Assembly: GCA_019279435.1 (NCBI GenBank)
Contig: JAAALK010000289.1
Coordinates: 7,136,342-7,200,341 of the forward strand
DNA: 64,000 bases
Origin: Zizania palustris
Lineage: Eukaryota > Streptophyta > Magnoliopsida > Poales > Poaceae
Direction: 5' to 3'
In this document: piece after piece, positions 29,397-39,616 of the stretch
Layout: every line of letters starts with the position of its first letter
How positions within the stretch are numbered: the first letter of the stretch is position 1
The notes under the pieces: model-generated
Told to the model about the DNA's origin: nothing
What the model saw: the letters and a program-made list of their open reading frames with translations, nothing else
Database searches by the model: none
Position numbers and translations under genes: made by a program

Positions 29397-30981
29397 TGTA
29401 GGACCGAAAGTAGTGACCAAAGGGGGTGAATGGGCGCCCAAACATTCTTGTGAATCAATGGTCTTCTCCCAACACCCAACACACCTCAATAGACAACTAA
29501 CAGAAACAAAAACAGTTCACAGGTCCAAAAATAATATAGCCTAAAAACGACCGGTGTAAATCGAAAAGACACCAACACGGTGCTTAAAGGCAGATGAAAA
29601 AGGGTATTCAACTCACTGTCATTTCAATCATTATAGCAACAGACATCTCAGGTAGTTTAAAGTCATTTATGTAACAACTAGCAACTCCAAAAGGATAAAT
29701 CACAGGTGACAGAACAATTCAGCACAAACTGATCATGTAGAAGTATTAAATAACTAGTAAATTATTCTGAACAGATCAATTCTAGTTCCTAGAGTCTAGC
29801 CAAAATACGAATAAAACAAGTACTGAATACGGCAATTCAATAACTATAGAAAACTATATCAGAGCTATTTTTTAATCTTGCAAACTATTGAATCAACTGC
29901 ATGAACACGATTTTTGGGGAGAAACTATTTGATTTAATCCTAACCAATTTGCTATAGTACTCACCGTTGCGTGCGCAGATTTTTGTCCTCATGACTGCTG
30001 CTCGGTTCCTGGCTTATCTGCCCAACTGCCTTGCCTTGATTGCTGCTCCCGTGCGAATCTGTTGTTGTTGTCCGTGTTCCGTGTGCTGCGCGCCTCGTCA
30101 TCCACGTGAAGGCACATAGCTGCAGCCTGCAGCACGCAAGCGCTAGCAGCAAGCTAGGTGTTGCGCCGCTAGCTAGCTACGCTAGTCGCTGGTTGGCTAG
30201 CTGCTACGCCGCACACACAAGCAAATCGCGTTGCTTTGCTGCTGGCCGTGCTAGAAAAACCGGAGAAACTCAAACCTGGGAGGAGAAAAGAAAACGCGAC
30301 GGCGGCGACGAAAGATGAACAGATGAAAAAACGTCGGCGATGGAAAACAGCGGAGAAGGAGAGAAAAAGTGACCCAAAATTTGGAATTGTTAAAGTGTTT
30401 TCTAAAAAATGGGTAACCCTAACCCTAGGGTATTGGGGCCCTTTTATAGGCAGCCCAATAAATGGGAAAATGCAAAAATACCCCTAGGGTTTTTACAGAC
30501 GCTGGAATAAAAAATGGAAAAGACCGAAATGCCCTTAGGATTTTTTACAGACTCGACTAACAGACTGTGGGCCTAAAGGAAAAATAGTAAAAACCTAAAT
30601 AAAGATAACTTGTCCTGATGCGGAGCTTTCGTAGCAGCTACGGCTTCGTCTCAGAACGGTCAGATCCGAGATCAGTGGTCAGTTTTGTGCTGAAACTGAC
30701 AAAGTGTCCACCGTCTTCGCACCGGGTACCCGGATTGGGCCGGCCTGATTCCACATCTCCCTCATCCTGGCAATCGCTCACCGCCCATGTACCTAAGTCA
30801 ATCCCAGTCAACAACCCAGTGGATCCTCTGTTGCTCCTAGCCCATGTACCCGGATTGGGCCAGCCCGACTTCGCGGCCCCTCTGCCCAACAGTCGCTCGC
30901 TGCCCGTGTACCTGAGTCACATGCGGCCCAGACACAACAGGTCTTATCTTCTCTTCGTGTCCTCTTTGACTTCCGTTGACA
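29397..30981 (-). repeat. 5' LTR of Copia element J
   Basis: On the minus strand the LTR ends GGTCCTACA just before the primer-binding site. The beginning is placed at TGTCAACGG (30981), which is the nearest TG-start candidate before element H pol sequence; this left boundary is uncertain. A TATA box (CCTATAAAAGG) lies at about 30453-30463 on the minus strand. No long open frame with recognisable similarity is present. Confidence 0.55.
30410..30463 (-). promoter_or_regulatory. TATA box and telobox-like motif in Copia J LTR
   Basis: The minus strand has CTATAAAAGGG followed about 20 bases later by CTAGGGTTAGGGTTAC, two telomere-type units. Telobox motifs near plant promoters are known; here the motif sits just downstream of the probable TATA box. 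Confidence 0.5.
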
Positions 30982-31029
30982 ATCACTCATCACTTCTGCA
31001 GCCATAAGGCCCATGGTCTTCAACATGGC

Positions 31030-32076
31030 TCCTCACAAAAGTCATCCTCGGTATGTTTACTGCAAACTCCATACCCGTAGGAATCTTATTCGACTCGGGA
31101 GCAACCCACTCTTTCATATCAAAAAACTTTGTGATAAATAATGGACTAGACAAACTGCAACTACCCAAACCCTTGGTAATTGCCACCCCTGACAACCAAG
31201 ATCTAGCCACCATGTTTAGCCCAAGGACAAAGATAGAGATTCAATGGGTATTATTTTTGGCCGACCCAATCCTTATAGATTGCAAGGGCCTAGACCTCAT
31301 CCTCGGTATGGACTAGTTGATGAAGCAGAAGGGAATGATAGACTGCGCTAGCAAGTCCGTCACCATAACTACAGAGGACGGAATCACCGTCACCTTTAAG
31401 ATGGTCACCCAGGGTTTGAGAAGAACTTCCCTCCACCAGATGGCGGTGGAAGAAGTACATGTGGTCCGAGAATATGCGAAAGTCTTTCTAGAGGAACTAC
31501 CAGGAATGCCACCCAAGAGGGACATTAAATTCAAGATCGAACTCGTACCCTAAACCATGACCATCTCCAAGCGACTGTACCAGGTGGCCGCAAACATGTT
31601 AGCCAAAGTGAAAAGTAACATTGAAGAGCTCGAGCAGAAGGGATATATCCGACCGGGTGCCTCACCTTGGGGTGCACCGGTCATATTCACCATGAAGAAG
31701 GATAAGACAAAGAGGATGTGTGTGGACTATAGGGCTTTGAATGGTGTAACCATCAAGAATAAGTATCCTTTACCAAAGATCGACGACTTGTTCGATCAAC
31801 TCAAGGGATCCTCGGTCTTCTCCAAGATCGACCTCTAATTAGGTTACCATCATCTCAGGGTCAGAGAGGAGGACATCCCCAAGACCGCATTCACATCCCG
31901 ATATGGCTTATATGATTATACAGTGATGTCGTTCAGACTCACGAATGCCGCCGCATTCTTCATGAATATGATGAACAGCGTATTCATGGAATTCTTGGAC
32001 AAATTCATCATAGTATTCATCGACGACATCCTTGTCTACTCCAAGAAAAAGGAAGAGCATGAAACCCATCTACGTC
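31030..32076 (+). pseudogene. Protease-RT, first part of element H pol (Tekay-type Gypsy)
   Basis: The frame begins GMFTANSIPVGILFDSGATHSF (protease active site DSGA) and continues DLILGMD, then [21 protein letters not shown] fingers ([27 protein letters not shown]) and the catalytic [10 protein letters not shown] near 32020, ending HLR at 32076. It aligns with element E 60440-61480. Stops: after GMD (31314-31316), after ELVP and after SKIDL. Element D is inserted at 32076. The rest of RT resumes at 37310 in the same frame (LTLGKLREH). Gag is missing at the left. Confidence 0.85.
32072..32076. other. Target-site duplication of element D (left copy)
   Basis: acgtc here and ccgtc at 37305-37309 (one mismatch) flank element D. 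Removing D and one copy restores the reading H-L-R-L-T-L-G-K in element H, exactly as in element E. Confidence 0.8.
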
Positions 32077-32488
32077 GGTCATGACTGGTATACAATACCG
32101 GCGTCGTAAGAAGAATAGGCTGGGTAGCAAATCCTCAACAGAAATTCCAGAAGCATCTAGGATAGCTGAAATTCCTAACTGAAACTCCAGAATCATCTTA
32201 GCTGGCAATAGCAAGGCTTGAGTTGTAATTGAGTCTGTTATGAGTTGTAAGTCTGTTACAAATGGTTTGGACTAATCCCAGGACATTGTGCCTATATAAA
32301 CAATGTACCCTGGAGGAATAAAGTGTGAAAGAACTTCAGGCTAGCCCTGTTCCCTGCCTTGTCGGCGCCAGCCAAAATGGCTCCCTCGCGCCAACAAGGT
32401 CAGGGCGTTCATCCACCAAAGTCTCACAAATATCATCTCCATTCTAGAATTGTCCTGCATCCATCTATCCTCTCCCAAACCCGTGACA
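32077..32488 (+). repeat. 5' LTR of element D
   Basis: 412 bp. It ends CGTGACA. It begins gGTCATGACTGG, where the 3' LTR has TGTCATGACTGG, so the first T has mutated. TATA box CTATATAAA at 32292-32300. Confidence 0.9.
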
Positions 32489-32491
32489 ATT

Positions 32492-32503
32492 TGGTATCAG
32501 AGC
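32492..32503 (+). other. Initiator-Met tRNA primer-binding site (element D)
   Basis: TGGTATCAGAGC three bases after the LTR end. Confidence 0.9.
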
Positions 32504-32517
32504 ACGGTTCATTCACC

Positions 32518-33387
32518 ATGCCTGCTGTTGGCTCGAGTTTGGGGAAGGAAGCGGCTTCTTCGGGTGATGATCTCAGCCAGAGGTTGGATCGACTAGAAGA
32601 GCTTGTTCGCAACATCGCTGGTGACCTCTGGGATGTCAAGCAACAGCAACAAGATTTGGGGGTTGCAGTGATACGTTTGGAGAACAGACCGAAGTCCCCA
32701 ACAGATAACAATGCGGAGGTATCGGCCAACGGTGTTGGAGCAACAGCAGAAGGTCAGGGCATTGACCACATCGTTCCTCCCCCTGGTATGTTTGGCCGTC
32801 CTCAGCATAATAGCCGTCGCAGGAATGGGGACTCTGATTCCAACACCGAATACTATCCCTCTTCGGTGCACAAAATCGAATTTCCAAAATTCGATGGAAC
32901 AAGGGATCCCATGGCTTGGTTAAATCGATGTGAGCGTTACTTCATGCTAAGAGGAACTCCTGAACACCAGCGCGTCCAGTATGCTTCATTCTATCTCCTG
33001 GATGACGCACAGATCTGGTATCATCGTCTTGAGATGAATGGAGGAATCCCATCTTGGCCACATTTCGTTCCGTTGGTGCATACCAGATTTGGTCCACCTC
33101 TCACCGAGAGTCCAATTGGAGAATTGGCACTCCTGTGCCGTGAGGGATCAGTGGACGCATTCTGTAATCGTTTTATGGCTCTTTCCTGCCATGATCCAAA
33201 CATATCGGAGGTACATCAGATTCAATTATTCATGGCAGGACTGGGACAACCGTTGCGCACAGACGTCGCTCTTCACAAACCCTCAACATTGGATGAAGCA
33301 ATTATGTTGGCCAGGGCTTATGAGCAACGAACTTCGACCCTATCTGCAACTAGGAAGCCATCACGAGCCATCTCAAAATCAACCTAG
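32518..33387 (+). CDS. Gag (element D)
   Basis: I chose ATG 32518 (MPAVGSSLGKEA), 15 bases after the primer-binding site; the frame also opens upstream to 32359, but that part lies inside the LTR. The N-terminal coiled coil (LSQRLDRLEELVRNIAGDL) is followed by a linker and the Retrotrans_gag domain at about residues 120-260 (KIEFPKFDGTRDPMAWLNR, YASFYLLDDAQIWYH, RFGPPLTESPIGEL). The frame ends at a TAG (33385-33387). The remainder of gag, with a broken zinc knuckle (KGLCFRCDEK), continues at 33412 in another frame. Confidence 0.8.
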   Translation: MPAVGSSLGKEAASSGDDLSQRLDRLEELVRNIAGDLWDVKQQQQDLGVAVIRLENRPKSPTDNNAEVSANGVGATAEGQGIDHIVPPPGMFGRPQHNSRRRNGDSDSNTEYYPSSVHKIEFPKFDGTRDPMAWLNRCERYFMLRGTPEHQRVQYASFYLLDDAQIWYHRLEMNGGIPSWPHFVPLVHTRFGPPLTESPIGELALLCREGSVDAFCNRFMALSCHDPNISEVHQIQLFMAGLGQPLRTDVALHKPSTLDEAIMLARAYEQRTSTLSATRKPSRAISKST

Positions 33388-33411
33388 TCAGCAAGCAATG
33401 GGTCGAATAAG

Positions 33412-34463
33412 ATGCCTACACAAACGCAGACCACTTCTTCAGGGTCTGTTAATCAGTCGGCTGTTATGAAACTCACACCAGCAGAAATTGCAGATCGTCG
33501 CTCCAAGGGACTATGTTTTAGATGTGATGAAAAATTGTGCCAGGACACAGAGAGAATTGCAAGCACCTTTTCTGCATCGAACTTCTGGACGAGGTGGAAG
33601 ATGATGAGGAACCCACCATTTCATTGGCAGCATTGACTGGAATTCACCCACGCATGGGACACACAATGCATGTCATGGTCAATGTTGGGAATACTATACT
33701 GAAGGTATTATTGGACTCGGGGTCTACACACAATTTCATTGACATGGCCGTAGCTGACCGCGCCAGTATCTCTTTCTCTAGTGATGCCAGAATTTGAGTA
33801 GCCGTGGCAAATGGAGATCGACTTTCCAGTCCCGGTCGCTGTCCCAACCTTAGCATCAAAATTGCAGATGAACATTTTGACATCTGTTGTTATGGGCTCA
33901 GCCTTGGTTCATTTGACATGGTGTTGGGAGTGCAGTGGCTTGAATCTCTTGGGACAGTGCTATGGGACTTTGGTCGTCGAACGTTGGCTTTTGTCCGCAA
34001 TGGTCGACGTGTGCTCTGGACAGCAGCCACTGATCTGACCACCTCACCATCCCTTGCCGCTACTAGACTGGACATGATGAACGAGTTACTTGTTTAGTAC
34101 GATGCTGTATTCCAAGTGCCTTCTGGACTTCCTCCGATCAGGCAGCGCTACCATCGCATGAGGTTACTGCCCAATACAGCAGCAGTAGCAGTGCAACCTT
34201 ACCGGTATGCATATACCCAGAAAGAAGAAATTGAAAGGCAGTGCAATGAGCTGCTACAACTTGGCGTAATACGACCAAGTGAATCAGCATTTTCAGCACC
34301 AGTTCTTCTTGTCAAGAAACAAGATGGTACTTGGAGGATGTGCATCGACTACCGAGGTCTTAACAGCAAGACTGTCAAGGATAAATTCCCAATTCCAGTT
34401 GTTGAAGAACTCTTGGATGAATTGCGGGATGCATCATTTTTCACCAAACTTGATTTGCGTTAA
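33412..34463 (+). pseudogene. Gag end, protease and RT start (element D)
   Basis: 33412-33530 gives the Gln/Thr-rich end of gag and KGLCFRCDEK, where a frameshift breaks the zinc knuckle. 33537-33797 has the protease active site VLLDSGSTHNFID, and 33804-34097 its second half (FDMVLGVQWLESLG). 34116-34463 starts RT (PYRYAYTQKEEIERQ, WRMCIDYRGLN, DELRDASFFTKLDLR). TGA, TAG and TAA codons separate the blocks. It is damaged but complete in order. Confidence 0.85.
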
Positions 34464-34481
34464 GGCTATCATCAAGTTCGA

Positions 34482-35108
34482 ATGCATCTAGATGATATTG
34501 AGAAAACGACATTCAGGACGCATCAAGGATTATTTGAATTCTTGGTCATGCCTTTTGGATTGACTAATGCTCCAGCCACATTTCAGGCGCTCATGAACGA
34601 AGTACTGCATCCATTTCTTCGTCGATTTGTCCTAGTATTTTTCGATGACATATTGATTTACAGCACTTCTTGGTCAGAGCACCTTCGTCATGTCCGATTG
34701 GTGCTTGAAAAAATGCAGGAACATCAATTATTCCTCAAACGATCTAAATGTTCTTTTGGTGAGCCACAAGTTTCCTATCTTGGACATGTTATCTCTGCGG
34801 CTGGTCTTGCCATGGATAGCAGCAAGGTCCAATCAGTATTGTCTTGGCTGATTCCTGCTTCAGTTAAAGCAGTGTGATCATTCCTTGGACTCACAGGATA
34901 TTATCGCCGCTTTATCAAAAATTTTGGTGTCATTGCTGCACCATTAACCAAACTTCTCTGCAAAGAGAGTTTCAAATGGTCGTTTGAAGCAGAAGATGCA
35001 TTCCGATCATTACAACACGCATTAACAACAGCTCCTGTTCTTCGCCTTCTAGCTTTTCACAAAGAGTTCATAGTTGAATGTGATGCTTCCGGCTCAGGCA
35101 TCGGAGCA
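34482..35108 (+). pseudogene. RT catalytic region (element D)
   Basis: Open from 34482 to 34877: TTFRTHQGLFEFLVMPFGLT, the catalytic [34 protein letters not shown] at 34875-34877 replaces the residue before SFLGLTGYYRRFIKNFG, after which the connection domain runs on to 35108. Phe-Phe-Asp-Asp in place of the common FIDD is usual for this lineage. Confidence 0.85.
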
Positions 35109-36248
35109 GTGCTTCATCAAGGAGAAGGTGTTGTAGCATTTTTCAGCAAACAAATGGCTCCACGCCACATTGGTTTGGCGGCTTATGAAAGAGAGCTTAT
35201 GGGGTTGGTACAGGCTGTTCGTCATTGGAGGCCGTACCTCTGGGGACGATCATTTGTTGTGCGCACAGATCATGTCAGTCTGAAATATTTGCTAGATCAA
35301 AGACTTTCTACAATTCCACAACACCAATGGGTGAGCAAACTGTTTGGCTATGACTTTCGGGTGGAGTACAAGCCAGGTGCCACCAATATTGTTGCAGACA
35401 CCTTATCGCGAAGGGAAAGTCATGATCGAACATCCATTTTTGCCTTATCACTGCCATCCTTTCAGTTGATTGATGATCTGTGCGCAGAACTGGAGGCTTC
35501 TCAAGAGATGCTCAAAATTCGCCAAGAAGTTCAGAATGGTGACCGTGGTGATTCTTGGGCCATCGTAGATGATTTAATCACACATAAGGGTCGCATATAC
35601 CTAGCACCGACATCATCACATCTCGCTGAAGTGCTACGGAATGTTCATGGTGCTGGTCATCAAGGGGCACAGAAAACACTATACCGATTGAGGCAGACTT
35701 TTTTTGTTCCAGGAGCTCGTGGTATTGTTCGCGATTTTGTGCGCACCTGTGTTACATGCCAACGCAACAAGTCTGAACAGCTCCAGCCTGCCGGTTTCCT
35801 TCAACCTCTCCAAGTACCGGCTACAGTATGGTCAGACGTTGCTATGGATTTCATTGAAGCTTTGCCAAAAGTGGGAGGCAAGTCGGTGATTCTTACGGTT
35901 GTGGACAGATTCTCCAAGTATGCGCATTTCATTCCTCTTGGCCATCCTTATACAGCAACATCTGTGGCACAAGCTTTCTTTGCTGAAATTGTCAGATTAC
36001 ACGGCTTGCCTTGTTCCATTGTGAGTGATCGTGACCCGACATTTACCAGTAATTTTTGGGGAGAACTATTCAAATTGTCGGGTGTGCGTCTTCACATGTC
36101 CACAACATTTCATCCACAATCAGATGGCCAATCAAAAGCAACAAACAAGATCATCTCTATGTACTTGCGATGTATCACTAGAGACCGTCCACGACAGTGG
36201 GTCCAGTGGCTTCCTTGGGCTGAATTCTGTTATAATTCAGCATTTTAA
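35109..36248 (+). CDS. RNase H and integrase (element D)
   Basis: A 379-codon open stretch. RNase H: VAFFSKQMAPRHIGLAAYER, RTDHVSLKYLLDQR, GATNIVADTLSRR. The integrase zinc-binding region follows (GAGHQGAQKTLYRLRQTFF, RTCVTCQRNK), then the catalytic core with Asp in VAMDFIEALP and in VSDRDPTFTS. The Glu expected in DGQ-T-E is Lys (DGQSKATNK), so the DDE triad is broken. The frame ends at a TAA (36246-36248) just after FCYNSAF. Confidence 0.85.
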   Translation: MLHQGEGVVAFFSKQMAPRHIGLAAYERELMGLVQAVRHWRPYLWGRSFVVRTDHVSLKYLLDQRLSTIPQHQWVSKLFGYDFRVEYKPGATNIVADTLSRRESHDRTSIFALSLPSFQLIDDLCAELEASQEMLKIRQEVQNGDRGDSWAIVDDLITHKGRIYLAPTSSHLAEVLRNVHGAGHQGAQKTLYRLRQTFFVPGARGIVRDFVRTCVTCQRNKSEQLQPAGFLQPLQVPATVWSDVAMDFIEALPKVGGKSVILTVVDRFSKYAHFIPLGHPYTATSVAQAFFAEIVRLHGLPCSIVSDRDPTFTSNFWGELFKLSGVRLHMSTTFHPQSDGQSKATNKIISMYLRCITRDRPRQWVQWLPWAEFCYNSAF

Positions 36249-36251
36249 AGC

Positions 36252-36998
36252 TCGCTGCGTACATCACCATTCAGGGTTGTTTATGGGCGAGATCCTCCTG
36301 CCATACCACCCTATACTCAAGGTGCAGCACGTGTGCCAGCTGTTGGTGATCAACTGGAGGCTAGAGATGAGTTCATCGCTGAAGTCCGAGATCGCCTTGA
36401 GCAAGCTCAACAACATTACAAAACAGCTTATGACAAGACTCATAGACCATTGTCATTCGAGGCCGGTGATTGGGTTTGGCTCCGCCTACTTCATCGACCA
36501 ATCGCCTCCCTCAACATTCACAATCGTAGTAAGCTTGGCCCCCGCTTCTACGGTCCTTTCCAGGTTGCAGAGCGCATTGGATCAGTGGCCTACAAACTGC
36601 ATTTGCCACCATCTGTGCGTCTCTACAACGTTTTCCATGTTGGCCTCCTTAAACCATATCGAGGACCAACACCAGAAGGGACTGGTACCCTACCTGTTAT
36701 TCACAATGGACGTGCATGCCCTCAATCAGCAAAAGTGATCAAAGGACGGTTGGCTAGAGGCGTCCAAGAGATTTTGGTTTGTTGGGCCGGCCAAAATGCT
36801 GCAAATGCTACCTTGGTAGAACTGAGCTCTTTTCAGCACCAATTTCCCTCCTACCAGCTCGAGGACGCGCTGGTTGTTAAGGGGGGGGGAGATGTCATGA
36901 CTGGTATACAATACCAGTGTCGTAAGAAGAATAGGTTGGGTAGCAAATCCTCAACAGAAATTCCAGAAGCATCTAGGATAGCTGAAATTCCTAACTGA
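36252..36998 (+). pseudogene. Integrase C-terminus with chromodomain-like end (element D)
   Basis: In frame after the TAA: RTSPFRVVYGRDPP, then the GPY/F-type module (KLGPRFYGPFQVAERIGSVA, NVFHVGLLKPYRG). A degenerate chromodomain follows (GVQEILVCWAGQNAANATLV, FPSYQLEDALVVKGGGD). The frame does not end before the LTR: it passes through the polypurine tract and stops at 36996-36998, about 100 bases inside the 3' LTR. Confidence 0.8.
36880..36892 (+). other. Polypurine tract (element D)
   Basis: aaggggggggaga immediately before the 3' LTR; it is the plus-strand primer site. It also encodes KGGG of the chromodomain end. Confidence 0.85.
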
Positions 36999-37304
36999 AA
37001 CTCCAGAATCATCTTAGCTGGCAATAGCAAGGCTTGAGTTGTAATTGAGTCTGTTATGAGTTGTAAGTCTGTTACAAATGGGTTGGACTAATCCCAGGAC
37101 ATTGTGCCTATATAAACAATGTACCCTGGAGGAATAAAGTGTGAAAGAACTTCAGGCTAGCCCTGTTCCCTGCCTTGCCGGCGCCAGCCAAAACGGCTCC
37201 CTCGCGCCAACAAGGTCAGGGCGTTCATCCACCAAAGTCTCACAAATATCATCTCCGTTCTAGAATTGTCCTGCATCCATCTATCCTCTCCCAAACTCGT
37301 GACA
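36893..37304 (+). repeat. 3' LTR of element D
   Basis: 412 bp, TGTCATGACTGG to CGTGACA, with TGTCA/TGACA terminal inverted bases. TATA box at 37108-37116. The flanking ccgtc (37305-37309) is the right copy of the target duplication. Confidence 0.9.
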
Positions 37305-37309
37305 CCGTC

Positions 37310-39585
37310 TGACTTTGGGAAAGTTACGGGAGCATTAGTTATATGCCAAGTATAGCAAGTGTGAATTCTGGTCCTCTGAAGTGAAATTCCTAGGGCATGT
37401 CATATCTGCCGGAGGGATAGCAGTGGATCTGACCACCGTGGAAGAAGTAACAAACTGGTTGTAGCCCAATAACATATCGGAGATCCAGAGTTTTTTAGGA
37501 CTGGCCGGATATTACCGGCGATTCATCGAAATTTTTTCCAAGATCGCCAAGCCATGACTAGATTTCTACAGAAGGAAGTAAAGTTTGAATGGACTCCAAC
37601 TTGTGAAGAAAGCTTCCAGACCCTCAAGAAGAAGCTTGTATTAGCCCTGGTGTTAACTCTACCGGAAATCCAGAAAGATTTCCATGTCTACTGCGATGCC
37701 TCTCGTCTAGGACTAGGGTGTGTTCTCATGCAAGACAGGAAAGTGGTGTCATATGCCTCCCGACAATTGAGACCGCACGAGCTGAACTACCCCACACATG
37801 ACTTAGAATTTGTGGCAGTAGTCCACGCGCTGAAGATATGGAGACATTATCTTGTCGGTAACAGATGTGAAGTTTTCACCGACCACATGAGCCTCAAGTA
37901 TATATTCACCAAGCCTGACCTAAACCTCAGACAAAGAAGATGGTTAGAATTAATCAAGGATTATGACTTAGGCATCCACTACCATCCAGGCAAGGCAAAC
38001 ATGGTGGCTGATGCTTTAAGTCAGAAGGGATACTGCAATGCCCTCGTGATATGAGATCAAGCCCCTCTGCTATACCGAGAAATGGAATGGTTGAACCTAG
38101 GAATCACTACCAGAGAATACCTCGCCGTCCTAGAGGCAAGACCTGTCTTGATGGACCAAATCCGTGAAGCACAGAAAGAAGACCCCGACATAGCAGGTAT
38201 CTAGAAGAATATGAGGAAGGGAAAGCCCAGGCTTCTCCAAAGATGAGGTTGGCACTATATGGTTTGGAAACCGGCTGTGTGTGCCCAACCAGCCAGAGCT
38301 AAAGGTCATTATCCTCAAGGAAGCCCATGAGACCTTGTACTCCATACACCTAGGAAGTACTAAAATTTACTAGGACTTGAAGGAGAAGTACTGGTGGGTC
38401 AGTATGTAGAGGGAAATCACTGAATATGTAGCCAGATGTGATACTTGTCAGTGAGTCAAGGCAGAGCACCAGAGCCTGTTGGTTTATTACAGCCCCTCAA
38501 GGTCCCCAAATGGAAGTGTGAAGAGGTAGGAATGGACTTCATCACTAGACTACCCATAACCCAAGCTGGATATGACTCCATCTGGGTGATCATTCATCGG
38601 CTCACCAAGGTATCTCAGTTCATCCCCGTCAAGACGACTTATAGTGGCCCAAAGCTAGCGGAATTATACATGGCCCAGATCGTGTGTTTACATGGAGTCC
38701 CAAAGAAGATAGTATATGATCGAGGTAGCCAGTTTACCTCCAAGTTTTGGAAAAATCTTCAGGAAGAGCTCGGTACCCGATTGAACTTTAGTACGACATA
38801 CCACCCACAGACTGATGGCCAGACTGAAAGGGTGAATCAGATACTATAATACATGCTCAGAGCATGTGCCATAGATTTTGGTGGAATATGGGACAAGAGC
38901 TTGCCCTATGCAGAGTTATCCTACAACAACAGCTATAAAGTCAGTTTACAGATGTCCCATTTTGAGGCATTGTATGGACGTAAGTGCCGAACGCCGCTGT
39001 TATGGGATCAGACTGGTGAATCCGAGCTGTTCAGAGTGGACATTCTATGAGAGGCCGAGGTGAAATTCAAGATCATCAGAGACCGGTTAAAGATAGCACA
39101 GTCCTGCCAAAAGAGTTATGCCGACAATCAACGCAGGGATTTGGCATTCGAGGAAGGCGACTATGTCTATTTTGGAGTCACTCCTCTCTAAGGCACTCAA
39201 AGGTTCAACATGAAGGGAATGTTAGCTCCCCGTTATGTGGGTCCCTTTTCGATCCTCCGTCGGCAAGGAGAAGGGGCATATCGGTTGGAGTTACCACCCT
39301 CCTTAGCCGAAGTACATGATGTATTTCACATCTCCTAGTTAAATAAGTGTTTATGGGTACCCACTGAATGAGCAGATCTTCAGCAACCTGACATCCAAGG
39401 AGACCTAACCTATATTGAAAATCCCATCCAGATCCTAGAGGTCAAGGAATGAGTGACCAGGAATCGAGTGATCTGTTTCTGCAAGGTTCAATGCAGTAAC
39501 CACCCTATCAAAGAGGCCACTTGGGAAAAGGAGGAAGACCTGAAAGACCAATAACGCGAGCTATTCTAGGAGCTTTCCAAATCTT
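37310..39585 (+). pseudogene. RT end, RNase H, integrase and chromodomain (element H)
   Basis: Continues element H after element [29 protein letters not shown], then an open stretch 37554-38054 with RNase H ([34 protein letters not shown]). Integrase: [15 protein letters not shown] and [11 protein letters not shown] at 38445-38849. The C-terminal chromodomain (ENPIQILEVKE, SNHPIKEATWEKEEDL) reaches about 39550. More than ten stops (TAG, TGA and TAA mixed) and a frameshift near 37550. It aligns with element E 61490-63740. Confidence 0.85.
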
Positions 39586-39616
39586 GAGGACGATATTCTC
39601 TGTAAGGGGATAGGTT

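Larger units (their letters stand above)
32077..37304 (+). mobile_element. Element D: full-length Reina-type Gypsy (chromovirus)
   Basis: A 5.2-kb element with two 412-bp LTRs, an initiator-Met primer-binding site, gag, protease, RT, RNase H, integrase with chromodomain-like C-terminus, a G-rich polypurine tract and a 5-bp target duplication. Short LTRs, compact size and RT sequence (DDILIYS, LGHVISAAGLAMD) fit the Reina lineage. The two LTRs differ at about 9 of 412 positions (about 2%), so it is more recent than its host H. At least five nonsense codons and a frameshift make it non-autonomous. Confidence 0.9.

Noticed and set aside
30412..30430. Interstitial telomere tract
   Set aside because: Only two units are present; better described as a telobox-like motif in an LTR.
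32359..32517. Upstream extension of the element D gag frame
   Set aside because: The extension lies in the LTR and the primer-binding site; the ATG at 32518 directly after the primer site is the natural start.
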